7,505 bases of DNA. Source: an uncultured Oxalobacter sp. Lineage in GTDB: Bacteria; Pseudomonadota; Gammaproteobacteria; Burkholderiales; Burkholderiaceae_D. Location of the stretch: the NCBI GenBank assembly GCA_905202055.1, contig CAJKQK010000087.1, forward strand, positions 1 to 7,505, in the 5' to 3' direction. The notes below the pieces were generated by a model, which had not been told where the DNA came from, did no database searches, and saw only the letters and a program-made list of their open reading frames with translations. The position numbers and the translations under genes were made by a program. This document shows positions 1 to 5,754 of this stretch, one piece after another; within the stretch, counting starts at the first letter, position 1, and each line of letters begins with the position of its first letter.

Positions 1-26
1 CGAACGTGCGACCTACGGCTTAGAAG
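1..26 (-). tRNA. 3' fragment of tRNA-Arg(UCU), probable prophage att core
   Basis: Read on the minus strand, these bases give an anticodon loop CTTCTAA (anticodon TCT), the 3' anticodon-stem strand GCCGT, a five-base variable loop AGGTC, the T-stem strand GCACG and the start of the T loop TTCG. From memory this matches about 22 of 26 positions of Escherichia coli tRNA-Arg(UCU). The bases 5' of the loop (towards 27-40) are AT-rich and cannot pair with GCCGT, so the gene is cut at the anticodon loop. The rest of the T arm and the acceptor stem would lie left of position 1. The best explanation is the displaced att copy left by integration into a tRNA-Arg gene. A chance match or an old tRNA remnant is less likely. 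Confidence 0.72.
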
Positions 27-314
27 TATTAAATACGAAATATTAAACTGTTAAAAATCAATGTCTTGTGCGCACACTACTGATTACATATACAGCATAA
101 AGTTAATTAACGTAAGCCATTAAGTCCTTGGCGTGGTTACGTTTTGGCTACGCTAGCAAGCTTTGAAATTAATGATCAGAACTGTTTAAAGTGTTTTGTT
201 CGTAGTATACTGTCAATGCGACATCGGGCAGGCGCGGGTTCAATTGTCCCATTTTGAAATTCCCCTCCCGCTTGTCGCGCCCCAAACCAAGGGCGCTTTT
301 CACAAGGAGTCGAT
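27..314. other. Non-coding AT-rich prophage flank
   Basis: I find no credible gene in this stretch between the toxin gene and the att-like fragment. It holds two perfect 10-base palindromes, TGTGCGCACA at 67-76 and GTTAATTAAC at 102-111. It also has two copies of TATTAAA at 27-33 and 41-47 next to the att fragment, and a seven-pair stem between 131-137 and 147-153 that includes G-T pairs. A GC-rich hairpin at 277-296 is listed separately. Such sites could bind integrase, IHF or excisionase at an attachment site, but no consensus was recognised and this is inference. Confidence 0.5.
277..300 (+). terminator. Possible weak terminator hairpin beyond the toxin gene
   Basis: GCGCCC at 277-282 pairs perfectly with GGGCGC at 291-296 around an eight-base loop. 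The plus strand then has TTTT at 297-300. On the minus strand, the direction of the toxin gene, the hairpin lies just after the stop codon but has no T-run behind it. It therefore looks more like a plus-strand terminator, or simply a 3'-end structure protecting the toxin-antitoxin message. The short T-run keeps confidence low. Confidence 0.35.
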
Positions 315-578
315 TCAGCTTTTTTTGTAATGTGTCCGGCATGAAAGAATTTCGATGGCCCCATCGGAAACCCTGTAAACCAGTCGGTTTACATCATCTA
401 TTCTACGGCTCCAGAACCCTTGAAATTCATATTTCAATTCTTCCGGTTTGCCGATACCCGTATCTGGTGTACGTTCGATATCTTTCAGTAAAAGGTTAAT
501 CCGTTTCAGTGTCTTTTTGTCCTGTTGTTGCCAGTAGAGATAATCTTCCCATGCCGCATCTGTCCACAGTTTATTCAT
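315..578 (-). CDS. YoeB/Txe-family toxin (ribosome-dependent mRNA endoribonuclease)
   Basis: The 87-residue product is close in length and sequence to E. coli YoeB (84 residues), which cuts mRNA in the ribosomal A site and blocks translation. The hallmark blocks are DYLYWQ near residue 12, RINLLLKD near 26, GKPEELK near 43, GFWSRRI near 54 and NRLVYRV near 64, and the C-terminal end has SCRTHY. The YoeB catalytic residues fall at the same numbers: Glu46, Arg65 and His83, with Arg59 also kept, so the enzyme should be active. The start overlaps the antitoxin stop by eight bases, giving a coupled operon with the antitoxin first. The partner is of the RelB/DinJ type and not YefM, which is unusual for this toxin family. 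Symbol withheld because the pairing is mixed. Confidence 0.92.
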   Translation of the reverse strand: MNKLWTDAAWEDYLYWQQQDKKTLKRINLLLKDIERTPDTGIGKPEELKYEFQGFWSRRIDDVNRLVYRVSDGAIEILSCRTHYKKS

Positions 579-822
579 CTTTCAAAACCTCGTGCTGTCT
601 GACATTCCCAGCCTTGAGTTGAGCCAGACTGTCACGAAGGAAAGCCATATTCGTTTCACTGTAAAAGGGATCGGCAGAAGGTCTGAACGGCAGAGCGTTT
701 TCACGTACCATCTGACATAGAAACATTCTGACAGCAGACGCCAGATCAAGTCCCATACTGCCAGCAATTTCCTGTGCCTTGTTTCTCAGGTCATCATCCA
801 ATCTGATTTGAAGGTTTGCCAT
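571..822 (-). CDS. RelB/DinJ-family antitoxin
   Basis: The 83-residue product begins with a ribbon-helix-helix-like segment, ANLQIRLDDDLRNKAQEIA, followed by GLDLASAVRMFL at about residues 24-35 and ENALPF near 41. These are signature stretches of RelB/DinJ antitoxins, which dimerise to bind the operator through the N-terminus and neutralise the toxin through the C-terminus. The ATG at 822 has a strong Shine-Dalgarno AAGGAGT (834-828) five bases upstream. The toxin start lies within its last codons. Upstream sit two 16-base direct repeats, the likely autoregulatory operator. Family assignment is by sequence pattern. Confidence 0.9.
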   Translation of the reverse strand: MANLQIRLDDDLRNKAQEIAGSMGLDLASAVRMFLCQMVRENALPFRPSADPFYSETNMAFLRDSLAQLKAGNVRQHEVLKDE

Positions 823-849
823 AATGTACTCCTTTTCAATTTGAGCTTA

Positions 850-888
850 ATTGTAACATATATCAATGCATATGTAACGTATATCATT
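850..888 (-). promoter_or_regulatory. Toxin-antitoxin promoter with two operator iterons
   Basis: Two direct repeats, tgtaacatatatcaat at 852-867 and tgtaacgtatatcatt at 873-888 (plus-strand reading), match at 14 of 16 positions. They are spaced exactly 21 bases apart, two helical turns, so a repressor would bind both on the same face. On the minus strand a possible promoter overlaps them: GTTACA (878-873), a 17-base spacer, then TACAAT (855-850). A bound antitoxin or toxin-antitoxin complex would therefore occlude RNA polymerase, as in other RelB-type operons. The repeats are seen directly; the promoter assignment is inference. Confidence 0.6.
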
Positions 889-1041
889 ATTTATAATCAA
901 CGCGCATGCTCAAACTTTACATTAAGGCCATCCATCTCTCAATTTCTGTCTGTCGGAGTCGAGTCGATCAGCCGTCTCTGCCATGTCTCATTTACTATCC
1001 GGACTTGCCCTATCTGTCGCCATGCCGCGAATGAAATTCAA

Positions 1042-1521
1042 TCAATCGCTTAGAGTCAATTTAACGGCATTGTATTGATCGATGCACAGATTCAAATTCC
1101 GGATTGCGGCGTCTCCGTCCCGTCCGACAGATAAAATTCGTTCAACAGTCTCTGGGTCAAGTTCGGTTCTCGTTTCTCGATCTGAAGCGCCGGAATGTCC
1201 GGTTTTGGACACGTCGATACACGCACTGGCGGGGACTGACACCCGGATAGTACCGCGATTGATGCGAGCAAGCAGAGCATCGTATTCTCGTTTTGCATTT
1301 TCATTCTCCTTTTTTGCCTTGGTCTGCATCTGACTGACCATTTCATGCAGATTCCGGTTTTCTTCTATCGCTTTTTCAAGGCGTCTCGTTTCTTCTTTCG
1401 CCTGTGATTCATTTGTACGGGCGTCTTTCGCTTCCCATTGCAGATTGCATAGCCAGTAACCGGCCAGAGTTCCTGCAATCAACGCGACCACACCACTTAT
1501 CAGACAGCTTTTGAAATTCAT
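1042..1521 (-). CDS. Rz-like inner-membrane spanin (i-spanin)
   Basis: The 159-residue product has the topology of Rz. A single N-terminal membrane segment, ISGVVALIAGTLAGYWLC, covers about residues 8-25. It is followed by a long charged periplasmic coiled coil from about 28 to 90 rich in Glu, Lys, Arg and Gln. Rz joins Rz1 to span the periplasm and fuse the inner and outer membranes at the last step of lysis. The start at 1521 is chosen because its ATG overlaps the endolysin stop as ATGA and has GGGGG upstream; another ATG at 1536 would add five residues inside the endolysin gene. A complete Rz1 frame lies inside it, which strongly supports the call. Sequence similarity to lambda Rz itself is low, as is usual in this family. 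Confidence 0.85.
   Translation of the reverse strand: MNFKSCLISGVVALIAGTLAGYWLCNLQWEAKDARTNESQAKEETRRLEKAIEENRNLHEMVSQMQTKAKKENENAKREYDALLARINRGTIRVSVPASACIDVSKTGHSGASDRETRTELDPETVERILSVGRDGDAAIRNLNLCIDQYNAVKLTLSD
1092..1298 (-). CDS. Rz1-like outer-membrane lipoprotein spanin (o-spanin), nested in Rz
   Basis: A 68-residue frame lies wholly inside the Rz-like gene in another reading frame. It has a signal peptide with hydrophobic core MLCLLASIAV followed by the lipobox LSGC, so cleavage would leave a lipidated Cys at residue 20 and a mature protein of 49 residues. The mature part is polar and fairly proline-rich (SPP, CPKPDIP), typical of Rz1. The start at 1298 is chosen because AGGAG (1310-1306) lies seven bases before it; the in-frame ATG at 1304 would be only one base from that site, and the ATG at 1346 lacks such support. 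The protein would bind Rz across the periplasm to complete lysis. Confidence 0.85.
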   Translation of the reverse strand: MQNENTMLCLLASIAVLSGCQSPPVRVSTCPKPDIPALQIEKREPNLTQRLLNEFYLSDGTETPQSGI

Positions 1522-1976
1522 GCCGCCCCCATGCACATCCGGTATTCTTTTTCACGGCGTCTTGTCAGGCCAGAAAGGACTTTCCCACCGGCTTTGTTCC
1601 AGCGTTTGATTTGTTCGCAAGCACCGGAATAGTCACCTGCGTTAAGCTTTCTGACGAGTGTCGAGCCGCAAAAATTCTTTGCGCCGATGTTGTAGGCAAG
1701 AGAAACGTATGCATCGAATTCGTGCTGATATAACGGAACGGAAATACATTGACGGATATCGTCTGCATGTTTATTTGCGCTGGCAAGCAGCTGCACAAGC
1801 GCCCGCTCCGGCGTTGTCTTCTGCCCTATCTTCACGTTTTTGGTTTCTCCGTAGCCGATTGTTGGCACCCCTGCTGCATCTCTGTATGCGGCCGACCGGT
1901 AACTTTCAAATCCGGCAATCCCAACAAGCGCTGTAGCAGACAAGGCAAGGGATGCAATTCCGATTCTGGTTTTCAT
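1518..1976 (-). CDS. SAR-type phage endolysin (GH24 lysozyme)
   Basis: The 152-residue product is a T4/P21-type muramidase that cuts the MurNAc-GlcNAc bond of peptidoglycan. The catalytic triad fits the family spacing: Glu24 in GFESYR, Asp33 in YRDAAG and Thr39 in VPTIGYGET. Later blocks KTTPERAL, FDAYVSLAYNIG and GLTRRREKEYRMC are also typical. The N-terminus (about residues 5-22) is weakly hydrophobic and rich in Ala, Gly, Ser and Thr. This fits a signal-arrest-release segment that tethers an inactive enzyme until the membrane is depolarised. The ATG follows the stop of the upstream gene directly (TGAATG) with AGGAGG four bases upstream, and the stop overlaps the Rz start as ATGA. Translation is clearly coupled through the cassette. 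Confidence 0.94.
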   Translation of the reverse strand: MKTRIGIASLALSATALVGIAGFESYRSAAYRDAAGVPTIGYGETKNVKIGQKTTPERALVQLLASANKHADDIRQCISVPLYQHEFDAYVSLAYNIGAKNFCGSTLVRKLNAGDYSGACEQIKRWNKAGGKVLSGLTRRREKEYRMCMGAA

Positions 1977-2234
1977 TCAACCTCCTTTATGCGGCCAGTT
2001 CGTCAGCGCGAACCAGATTGCGTACACTCCAGATGCAACACTGCCCATCCACACGATGACTTTCCCGAACCACTTCAGAGCTTTGACTGTCCCCTCTCCG
2101 GCGCGAAACATTTCGACAAGTTCGGAGGTGTCTGCCTTGATTGAATCGATCCGCTCGTTCTGTTTTTCATCGTTCTTTTTGATCTCTTCAACGATGCTTT
2201 CGAGCTTTGAAACACGCTCTGAAAGTTCAGTCAT
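1977..2234 (-). CDS. Putative holin-like protein: coiled coil plus one membrane segment
   Basis: The 85-residue product starts with MTELSERVSKLESIVEEIKK, an amphipathic heptad-rich region that continues to about residue 45 and should form a coiled coil. A single hydrophobic helix, about residues 58-76 (VIVWMGSVASGVYAIWFAL), is followed by a short polar tail NWPHKGG. This layout resembles XhlA-type lysis proteins, and the gene sits directly before a SAR endolysin, where a holin or pinholin is expected. The start at 2234 is chosen because it overlaps the upstream stop as ATGA and has GAGGG about seven bases upstream; a longer frame from 2300 would run inside the neighbour. No holin family was recognised by sequence, so a structural membrane protein remains possible. 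Confidence 0.65.
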   Translation of the reverse strand: MTELSERVSKLESIVEEIKKNDEKQNERIDSIKADTSELVEMFRAGEGTVKALKWFGKVIVWMGSVASGVYAIWFALTNWPHKGG

Positions 2235-2470
2235 ATTTTTTCCCTCAATTCCGGCGGCAAATGCCGCCTTTTGATTTCGCTTTCGTATGCCTTGCGGCAA
2301 TGGTTTTTTTGCATAAAAAAAAGCGCGTCAATGACGCGCCTCATAATCGACCATCGATTCTTTTTCTCTCGCTGTCGCCATGCTCGGCATGACAGTGTTT
2401 CATCTGCCCAGCCGCCGAAAAGGGTATTGACGAACTGATCAAGTGCAATCGGGATCTGTTTAAATCGCAT
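2231..2470 (-). CDS. Small conserved phage protein of unknown function, lysis-cassette linked
   Basis: The 79-residue, strongly basic product starts MRFKQIPIALDQFVNTL and carries GGWADETLSCRAWR near residues 19-32. From memory this resembles a widespread small phage protein found next to lysis genes, but I know no function for it. Its middle (RRVIDALFFMQ) and end (CRKAYESEIKRRHLPPELREK) look helical. The start at 2470 is preferred over the ATG at 2500 because GGGGGAG lies five bases upstream. The stop overlaps the next start as ATGA. Oddly, the codons for its central part contain a hairpin followed by eight T residues, which looks like a terminator (listed separately). Confidence 0.72.
   Translation of the reverse strand: MRFKQIPIALDQFVNTLFGGWADETLSCRAWRQREKKNRWSIMRRVIDALFFMQKNHCRKAYESEIKRRHLPPELREKI
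2315..2339 (-). terminator. Terminator-like hairpin inside a lysis-cassette gene
   Basis: On the minus strand GCGCGT and ACGCGC (2339-2334 and 2328-2323) pair perfectly around a five-base loop and are followed at once by eight T residues (2322-2315). This has the shape of an intrinsic terminator in the direction of transcription, yet it lies inside the coding part of the 79-residue gene, upstream of the candidate holin and the endolysin. Ribosomes translating the gene would melt it, so it might attenuate transcription of the lysis genes. It could also be a coincidence of codons. Confidence 0.45.
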
Positions 2471-2508
2471 TCTCGCTCCCCCTTCATAAGACCATGTCAT
2501 GTTTTTTC

Positions 2509-3072
2509 TTATACTTTCATGATGAAACAGAGGGCATAGAATGGTGGTAACGTTTGAACAGACCCTGACATACTGTGCGAGTGCGATCCGCCACTACCAG
2601 CACTTTCTGTGATCGTAGTAGCTCGTACATATCCGGTGAAATTTGGCTGTGTTCCAAGTATAGTTATCGAAGTCTTGGAGCTACCATTCGGATCACCCTT
2701 ATCTCCAACTATGGTATGAGAGTGCGATGGTATCTGTCCAATTGTTAACGCCGTTTCACCGGTCTGTCCCACTACCGCAGCCGATGCCGCCCCGCCGGTC
2801 GAACCAACGGCATAACTCCCCCCAGCCCCGACAATGAATTTGTCTCTCAAATCAGGAGTACCGTTTTCACCATTGCATAGTATCCAGCCAGCCGGAATTT
2901 TATTAATTGCTCCTGACCACATCCCAATAAAGCCTTTGGGGAAAAGATTCCCTCCGTCCGATCCGATGGTTTCGGCAAGATACAAAAGCAATTTGTTTAG
3001 CGCGACTTTGAAATCCCCTTCTGTTACGTCACTTCCTGTAAACTCAAGAATCATCGGCAGTTGATTTTCCAT
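2509..3072 (-). CDS. Short phage tail fibre with C-terminal collar domain
   Basis: The 187-residue product matches the phage tail collar fold from about residue 46 to the end: GFIGMWSG, IPAGWILCNG, GTPDLRDKFIVGAGGSYAVG, two HxH motifs and the closing LPPFYALCFIMK. The histidine pairs (117/119 and 164/166) are of the kind that bind metal along the axis of trimeric fibre tips. The first 45 residues form a short linker with no long repetitive shaft, so this is a compact tip protein that probably sits near protein J. AAGGA lies about six bases before the ATG, and J ends 13 bases upstream. It is likely a host-contact protein. No chaperone gene follows it. Confidence 0.88.
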   Translation of the reverse strand: MENQLPMILEFTGSDVTEGDFKVALNKLLLYLAETIGSDGGNLFPKGFIGMWSGAINKIPAGWILCNGENGTPDLRDKFIVGAGGSYAVGSTGGAASAAVVGQTGETALTIGQIPSHSHTIVGDKGDPNGSSKTSITILGTQPNFTGYVRATTITESAGSGGSHSHSMSGSVQTLPPFYALCFIMKV

Positions 3073-3085
3073 ATTTTTCCTTTTT

Positions 3086-5698
3086 TCAATTTTTGAACAT
3101 CAATACAGAATCGTCGGTATTCCACATCAATATGTTTTCGTCTGCATTCCACATGTAGTCCGCGCCGGCTGAATAAGGGATCATCGCCCACTGACCAACC
3201 GCAATTCCGGCCGCACAAACACGGAAAAATGTTGACTTGCCGTAAAGCGCAATACATGAAAAATTCGGTGAGGAGCATTCTCCCGATCTTGTCCACGTTG
3301 TCATATCGGACGACTGTTCGATGTAATAACGTTCCGCATTCGGTGACGGCTGCCATGACAGAATTGCCCTCTCAACGGCATTCGGCATGGATCGCACCAT
3401 CAGTCCGGTCACCACTGGTCGCAGTGTTGTCGTCGGTAACTGTGTGTGCGTTGTCTCTGACGGGATGTTTCCGGTATCGGCCAGATGTACCGCGTCATCT
3501 TCACCTACCAGCTCAATTTCAACCTTGTTTACTCCTTTTGGCTTTAATGACAAGGCCCGCGCAGGTTGTCGCCATGTTTCCCCCCACCCGAAGGCGGTAT
3601 GTGTCGGCTCGCTTGTGCCGCCCGTTCTGATTGTAAAGTCGGGTTCCGAACCTTCGGCGATAACGCACTGGTTTTCTGTTTCGCCTTTTGTGACGATAGC
3701 AGGGCCGAACACTGACCCGTTTGGTCTGCGAAGGGCAATATAATGGGTTTCTCCAGCTTTCCACGTCAGCGGCTCTGTGAGTGTCAGGAGTCGCGTTTCA
3801 GGGTCATAGGCATTTACGCTGGCTGACTGCCCCCACTGAGGCATATCGTGTGCAATGATGCACAGGTCGCCCATCGTCGGGATAAACCCTTCCATTTCTG
3901 TAGACAAGGATATGACACGACGACGGAACCGGTTGCATGCCGCCATATACATCCCTTCACGCCATGCCTGATTCCGGTTCGTGACCCCCAGCAATTTCAC
4001 GGTAACAGGCTTTTCGGCGATGGAATCCGGCATCTTGGCCGTGACGGTTTTCCATTTCCAAATACGCTCATCAAAATACTCAATATCCACCGCATCGGCC
4101 GTTTCTTCTGTCGGCATCAGGTACTGGACTTTGAACGACCCTTTGACGATGTTTCGCATCGTGAACATGCCCGATGGGACGCTCTGCGGCTGGTCACGGA
4201 CAACGCGAACCATGCCGCCCTGTCTGAACGGCTTGGCTCTCCCAGCCCTTGCGATGGTCTGCAATGCCTCCCAAACTGTCGTTTTGGTATCGAAACGGAT
4301 GTCAAGGTAATCCCCCCGTTCTGTCCATATCCTGTCGAGTTCATATAACGCTGGCAGGTCAATTCTGGCGTCTGTCAGTTTCGCGCCATATTCCGCTTTA
4401 CACGCATCGACAAATGCCCATGCGATCGATCGTGTCGCTACCGGAGCAGACCATCCCGTTTCCGGATTCCAGACCGGCAATTTGCGGGTGGCAATGACGT
4501 TGATTTTCCGGCTGGCCTGCTGACTGATGTTGTTCGTGGCACGGATGCGGACAGCGAGAAGCGTCATGCCCGGGTAAACGTTCCCAGAATCTTCCAGATA
4601 TGCCCGAAGTGCCGCCCAACATATTTCGTGACCGGCTCTTGTCGAAGTGTCTTTTACGTCCGTTCGCGTGATTCTCGCTTCGTATCGCCCCGGTGAAACG
4701 GAATACCGGTAACTCCGACGCTGTGGCGTTGATGTCGCCGCCCTGATGACTTCCGCACCAAGAACTTGCCATTCACCTAACGCTGTACCGTAATCATCGA
4801 TCATGCGGGCTTCGCAAACAAATGAAACGCTTTTTTCCGATAATGATCCGTTATCGAGTGCATAGTACAAACCACGGGTACAAACGACATCGAATACCAG
4901 CATGTTGGCTGTGGTATCCGCTTCATTTGCGACAAACGCGCCAAGCGGCACACCCGTTAACATTTCCTGTCCGGACACTTCACCGGATGTCTCAACGTTC
5001 GCCGGGAAAAGTGTCAGTTTTCCGCCCGGCGGGATAACTTCGGTGCTGACTTCGGCAAACTGGTTGATATCAGTGTCTTCAATCCTGATTGCCTCGATGT
5101 TGTATTCCCCTTGGCCAATGCAAAAAAGCTGATACAGATATTGTTCGTTTCCGCTGTATTCGACATACGGTGAAGCGGCAAAATCAGGCCATGAAATATG
5201 ACGTCCGTACTGAACCGGGATAGGCGAACCGATACGGGCGCTATTGCCTTGCGACGTAACGGAATAGGTCGGGCTGGCTGATTCCGTGGCCGCAATCGAA
5301 TTTGACGGTGTTCTTACCGGGATCAGGACATTGACCAGTGCGGCTCCGACAATGCCAATGGCTGCTGTTGTCAGTGACAGGGCTAAAGCACTCGCCCCCT
5401 CTCCGAGCATCAGCGCCGCTATCTCTGGGGCAAACACCATCACAGCTATCATTAATATCACACGCAATGGGTTGGAACCGCCACCGCCTTGCGGCAATAC
5501 CACAAAATTGACGATGTCCGTTTCTTCCAGTGCCTTGCCCCAGTCCTTGCGCAGCAGAGGCTTTCCGTTTAGTAAACAAATGTACGGCAAATCCGTTTCC
5601 GGCCGCAGTTCTGCTATGTGTGTCCCGGCAAGCACATGGACATGCCGAAAATCTCTTGTCGGCGTAAACGGGTTGTAATGTGTCAGTATGTGAGGCAT
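3086..5698 (-). CDS. Tail tip / host-specificity protein J (TipJ family)
   Basis: The 870-residue product is the central tip protein that closes the tail tube and determines receptor binding. The N-terminal 70 residues look like a small beta domain, followed by a glycine hinge and a hydrophobic stretch (about 78-128) that is typical of TipJ proteins and may take part in DNA passage. The block from about 145 (SVTSQGNSARIGSPIPVQYG) through GNEQYLYQLFCIGQGEY is characteristic. The middle carries tip-type beta domains, and a fibronectin III-like domain lies near 770-840 (AILSWQPSPNAERYYIEQS). The last 22 residues hold a short MWN-type repeat. It is shorter than lambda J (over 1100 residues), probably in the C-terminal receptor part. 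The ribosome site is weak (GGGT), and a terminator ends about 11 bases before the start codon. Confidence 0.93.
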   Translation of the reverse strand: MPHILTHYNPFTPTRDFRHVHVLAGTHIAELRPETDLPYICLLNGKPLLRKDWGKALEETDIVNFVVLPQGGGGSNPLRVILMIAVMVFAPEIAALMLGEGASALALSLTTAAIGIVGAALVNVLIPVRTPSNSIAATESASPTYSVTSQGNSARIGSPIPVQYGRHISWPDFAASPYVEYSGNEQYLYQLFCIGQGEYNIEAIRIEDTDINQFAEVSTEVIPPGGKLTLFPANVETSGEVSGQEMLTGVPLGAFVANEADTTANMLVFDVVCTRGLYYALDNGSLSEKSVSFVCEARMIDDYGTALGEWQVLGAEVIRAATSTPQRRSYRYSVSPGRYEARITRTDVKDTSTRAGHEICWAALRAYLEDSGNVYPGMTLLAVRIRATNNISQQASRKINVIATRKLPVWNPETGWSAPVATRSIAWAFVDACKAEYGAKLTDARIDLPALYELDRIWTERGDYLDIRFDTKTTVWEALQTIARAGRAKPFRQGGMVRVVRDQPQSVPSGMFTMRNIVKGSFKVQYLMPTEETADAVDIEYFDERIWKWKTVTAKMPDSIAEKPVTVKLLGVTNRNQAWREGMYMAACNRFRRRVISLSTEMEGFIPTMGDLCIIAHDMPQWGQSASVNAYDPETRLLTLTEPLTWKAGETHYIALRRPNGSVFGPAIVTKGETENQCVIAEGSEPDFTIRTGGTSEPTHTAFGWGETWRQPARALSLKPKGVNKVEIELVGEDDAVHLADTGNIPSETTHTQLPTTTLRPVVTGLMVRSMPNAVERAILSWQPSPNAERYYIEQSSDMTTWTRSGECSSPNFSCIALYGKSTFFRVCAAGIAVGQWAMIPYSAGADYMWNADENILMWNTDDSVLMFKN

Positions 5699-5709
5699 GT
5701 TTTACCCAT

Positions 5710-5734
5710 AAAAAAACCGCCCGAAGGCGGTTTT
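5710..5734 (-). terminator. Strong intrinsic terminator of the HigB/XRE toxin-antitoxin operon
   Basis: On the minus strand AAAACCGCC (5734-5726) pairs perfectly with GGCGGTTTT (5721-5713) around a TTCG loop, and the T-run continues to 5710 for seven T in all. The UUCG loop and the GC stem followed by Ts are textbook. It lies 20 bases beyond the antitoxin stop and directly before gene J. The plus strand also has TTTT after the stem, so weak bidirectional action is possible. Confidence 0.9.
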
Positions 5735-5754
5735 CTGAATATGAATTGATTTTT

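Noticed and set aside
188..216. A perfect TTGACA on the minus strand at 216-211
   Set aside because: No acceptable -10 box lies 16-19 bases downstream, and TATACT nearby is at the wrong spacing.
176..364. A 62-residue minus-strand frame running past the end of the YoeB-type toxin
   Set aside because: Its first third lies inside the toxin gene in another frame, it has no ribosome site or family signature, and it runs through the GC hairpin at 277-296.
922..984. A 20-codon minus-strand frame between Rz and the antitoxin (begins MAETADRL)
   Set aside because: It has no Shine-Dalgarno and is too short to test by eye, so it is best treated as chance in a non-coding gap of about 220 bases.
808..1053. 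A plus-strand frame with a CPICRH motif suggesting a zinc finger
   Set aside because: It runs antisense through the antitoxin operator region, begins inside the antitoxin gene and has only one Cys pair, with no coding support.
3848..4348. A 166-residue plus-strand frame opposite gene J
   Set aside because: It lies antisense to a well-supported tail protein gene and has no recognisable motif; other long frames opposite or beside J have the same explanation.
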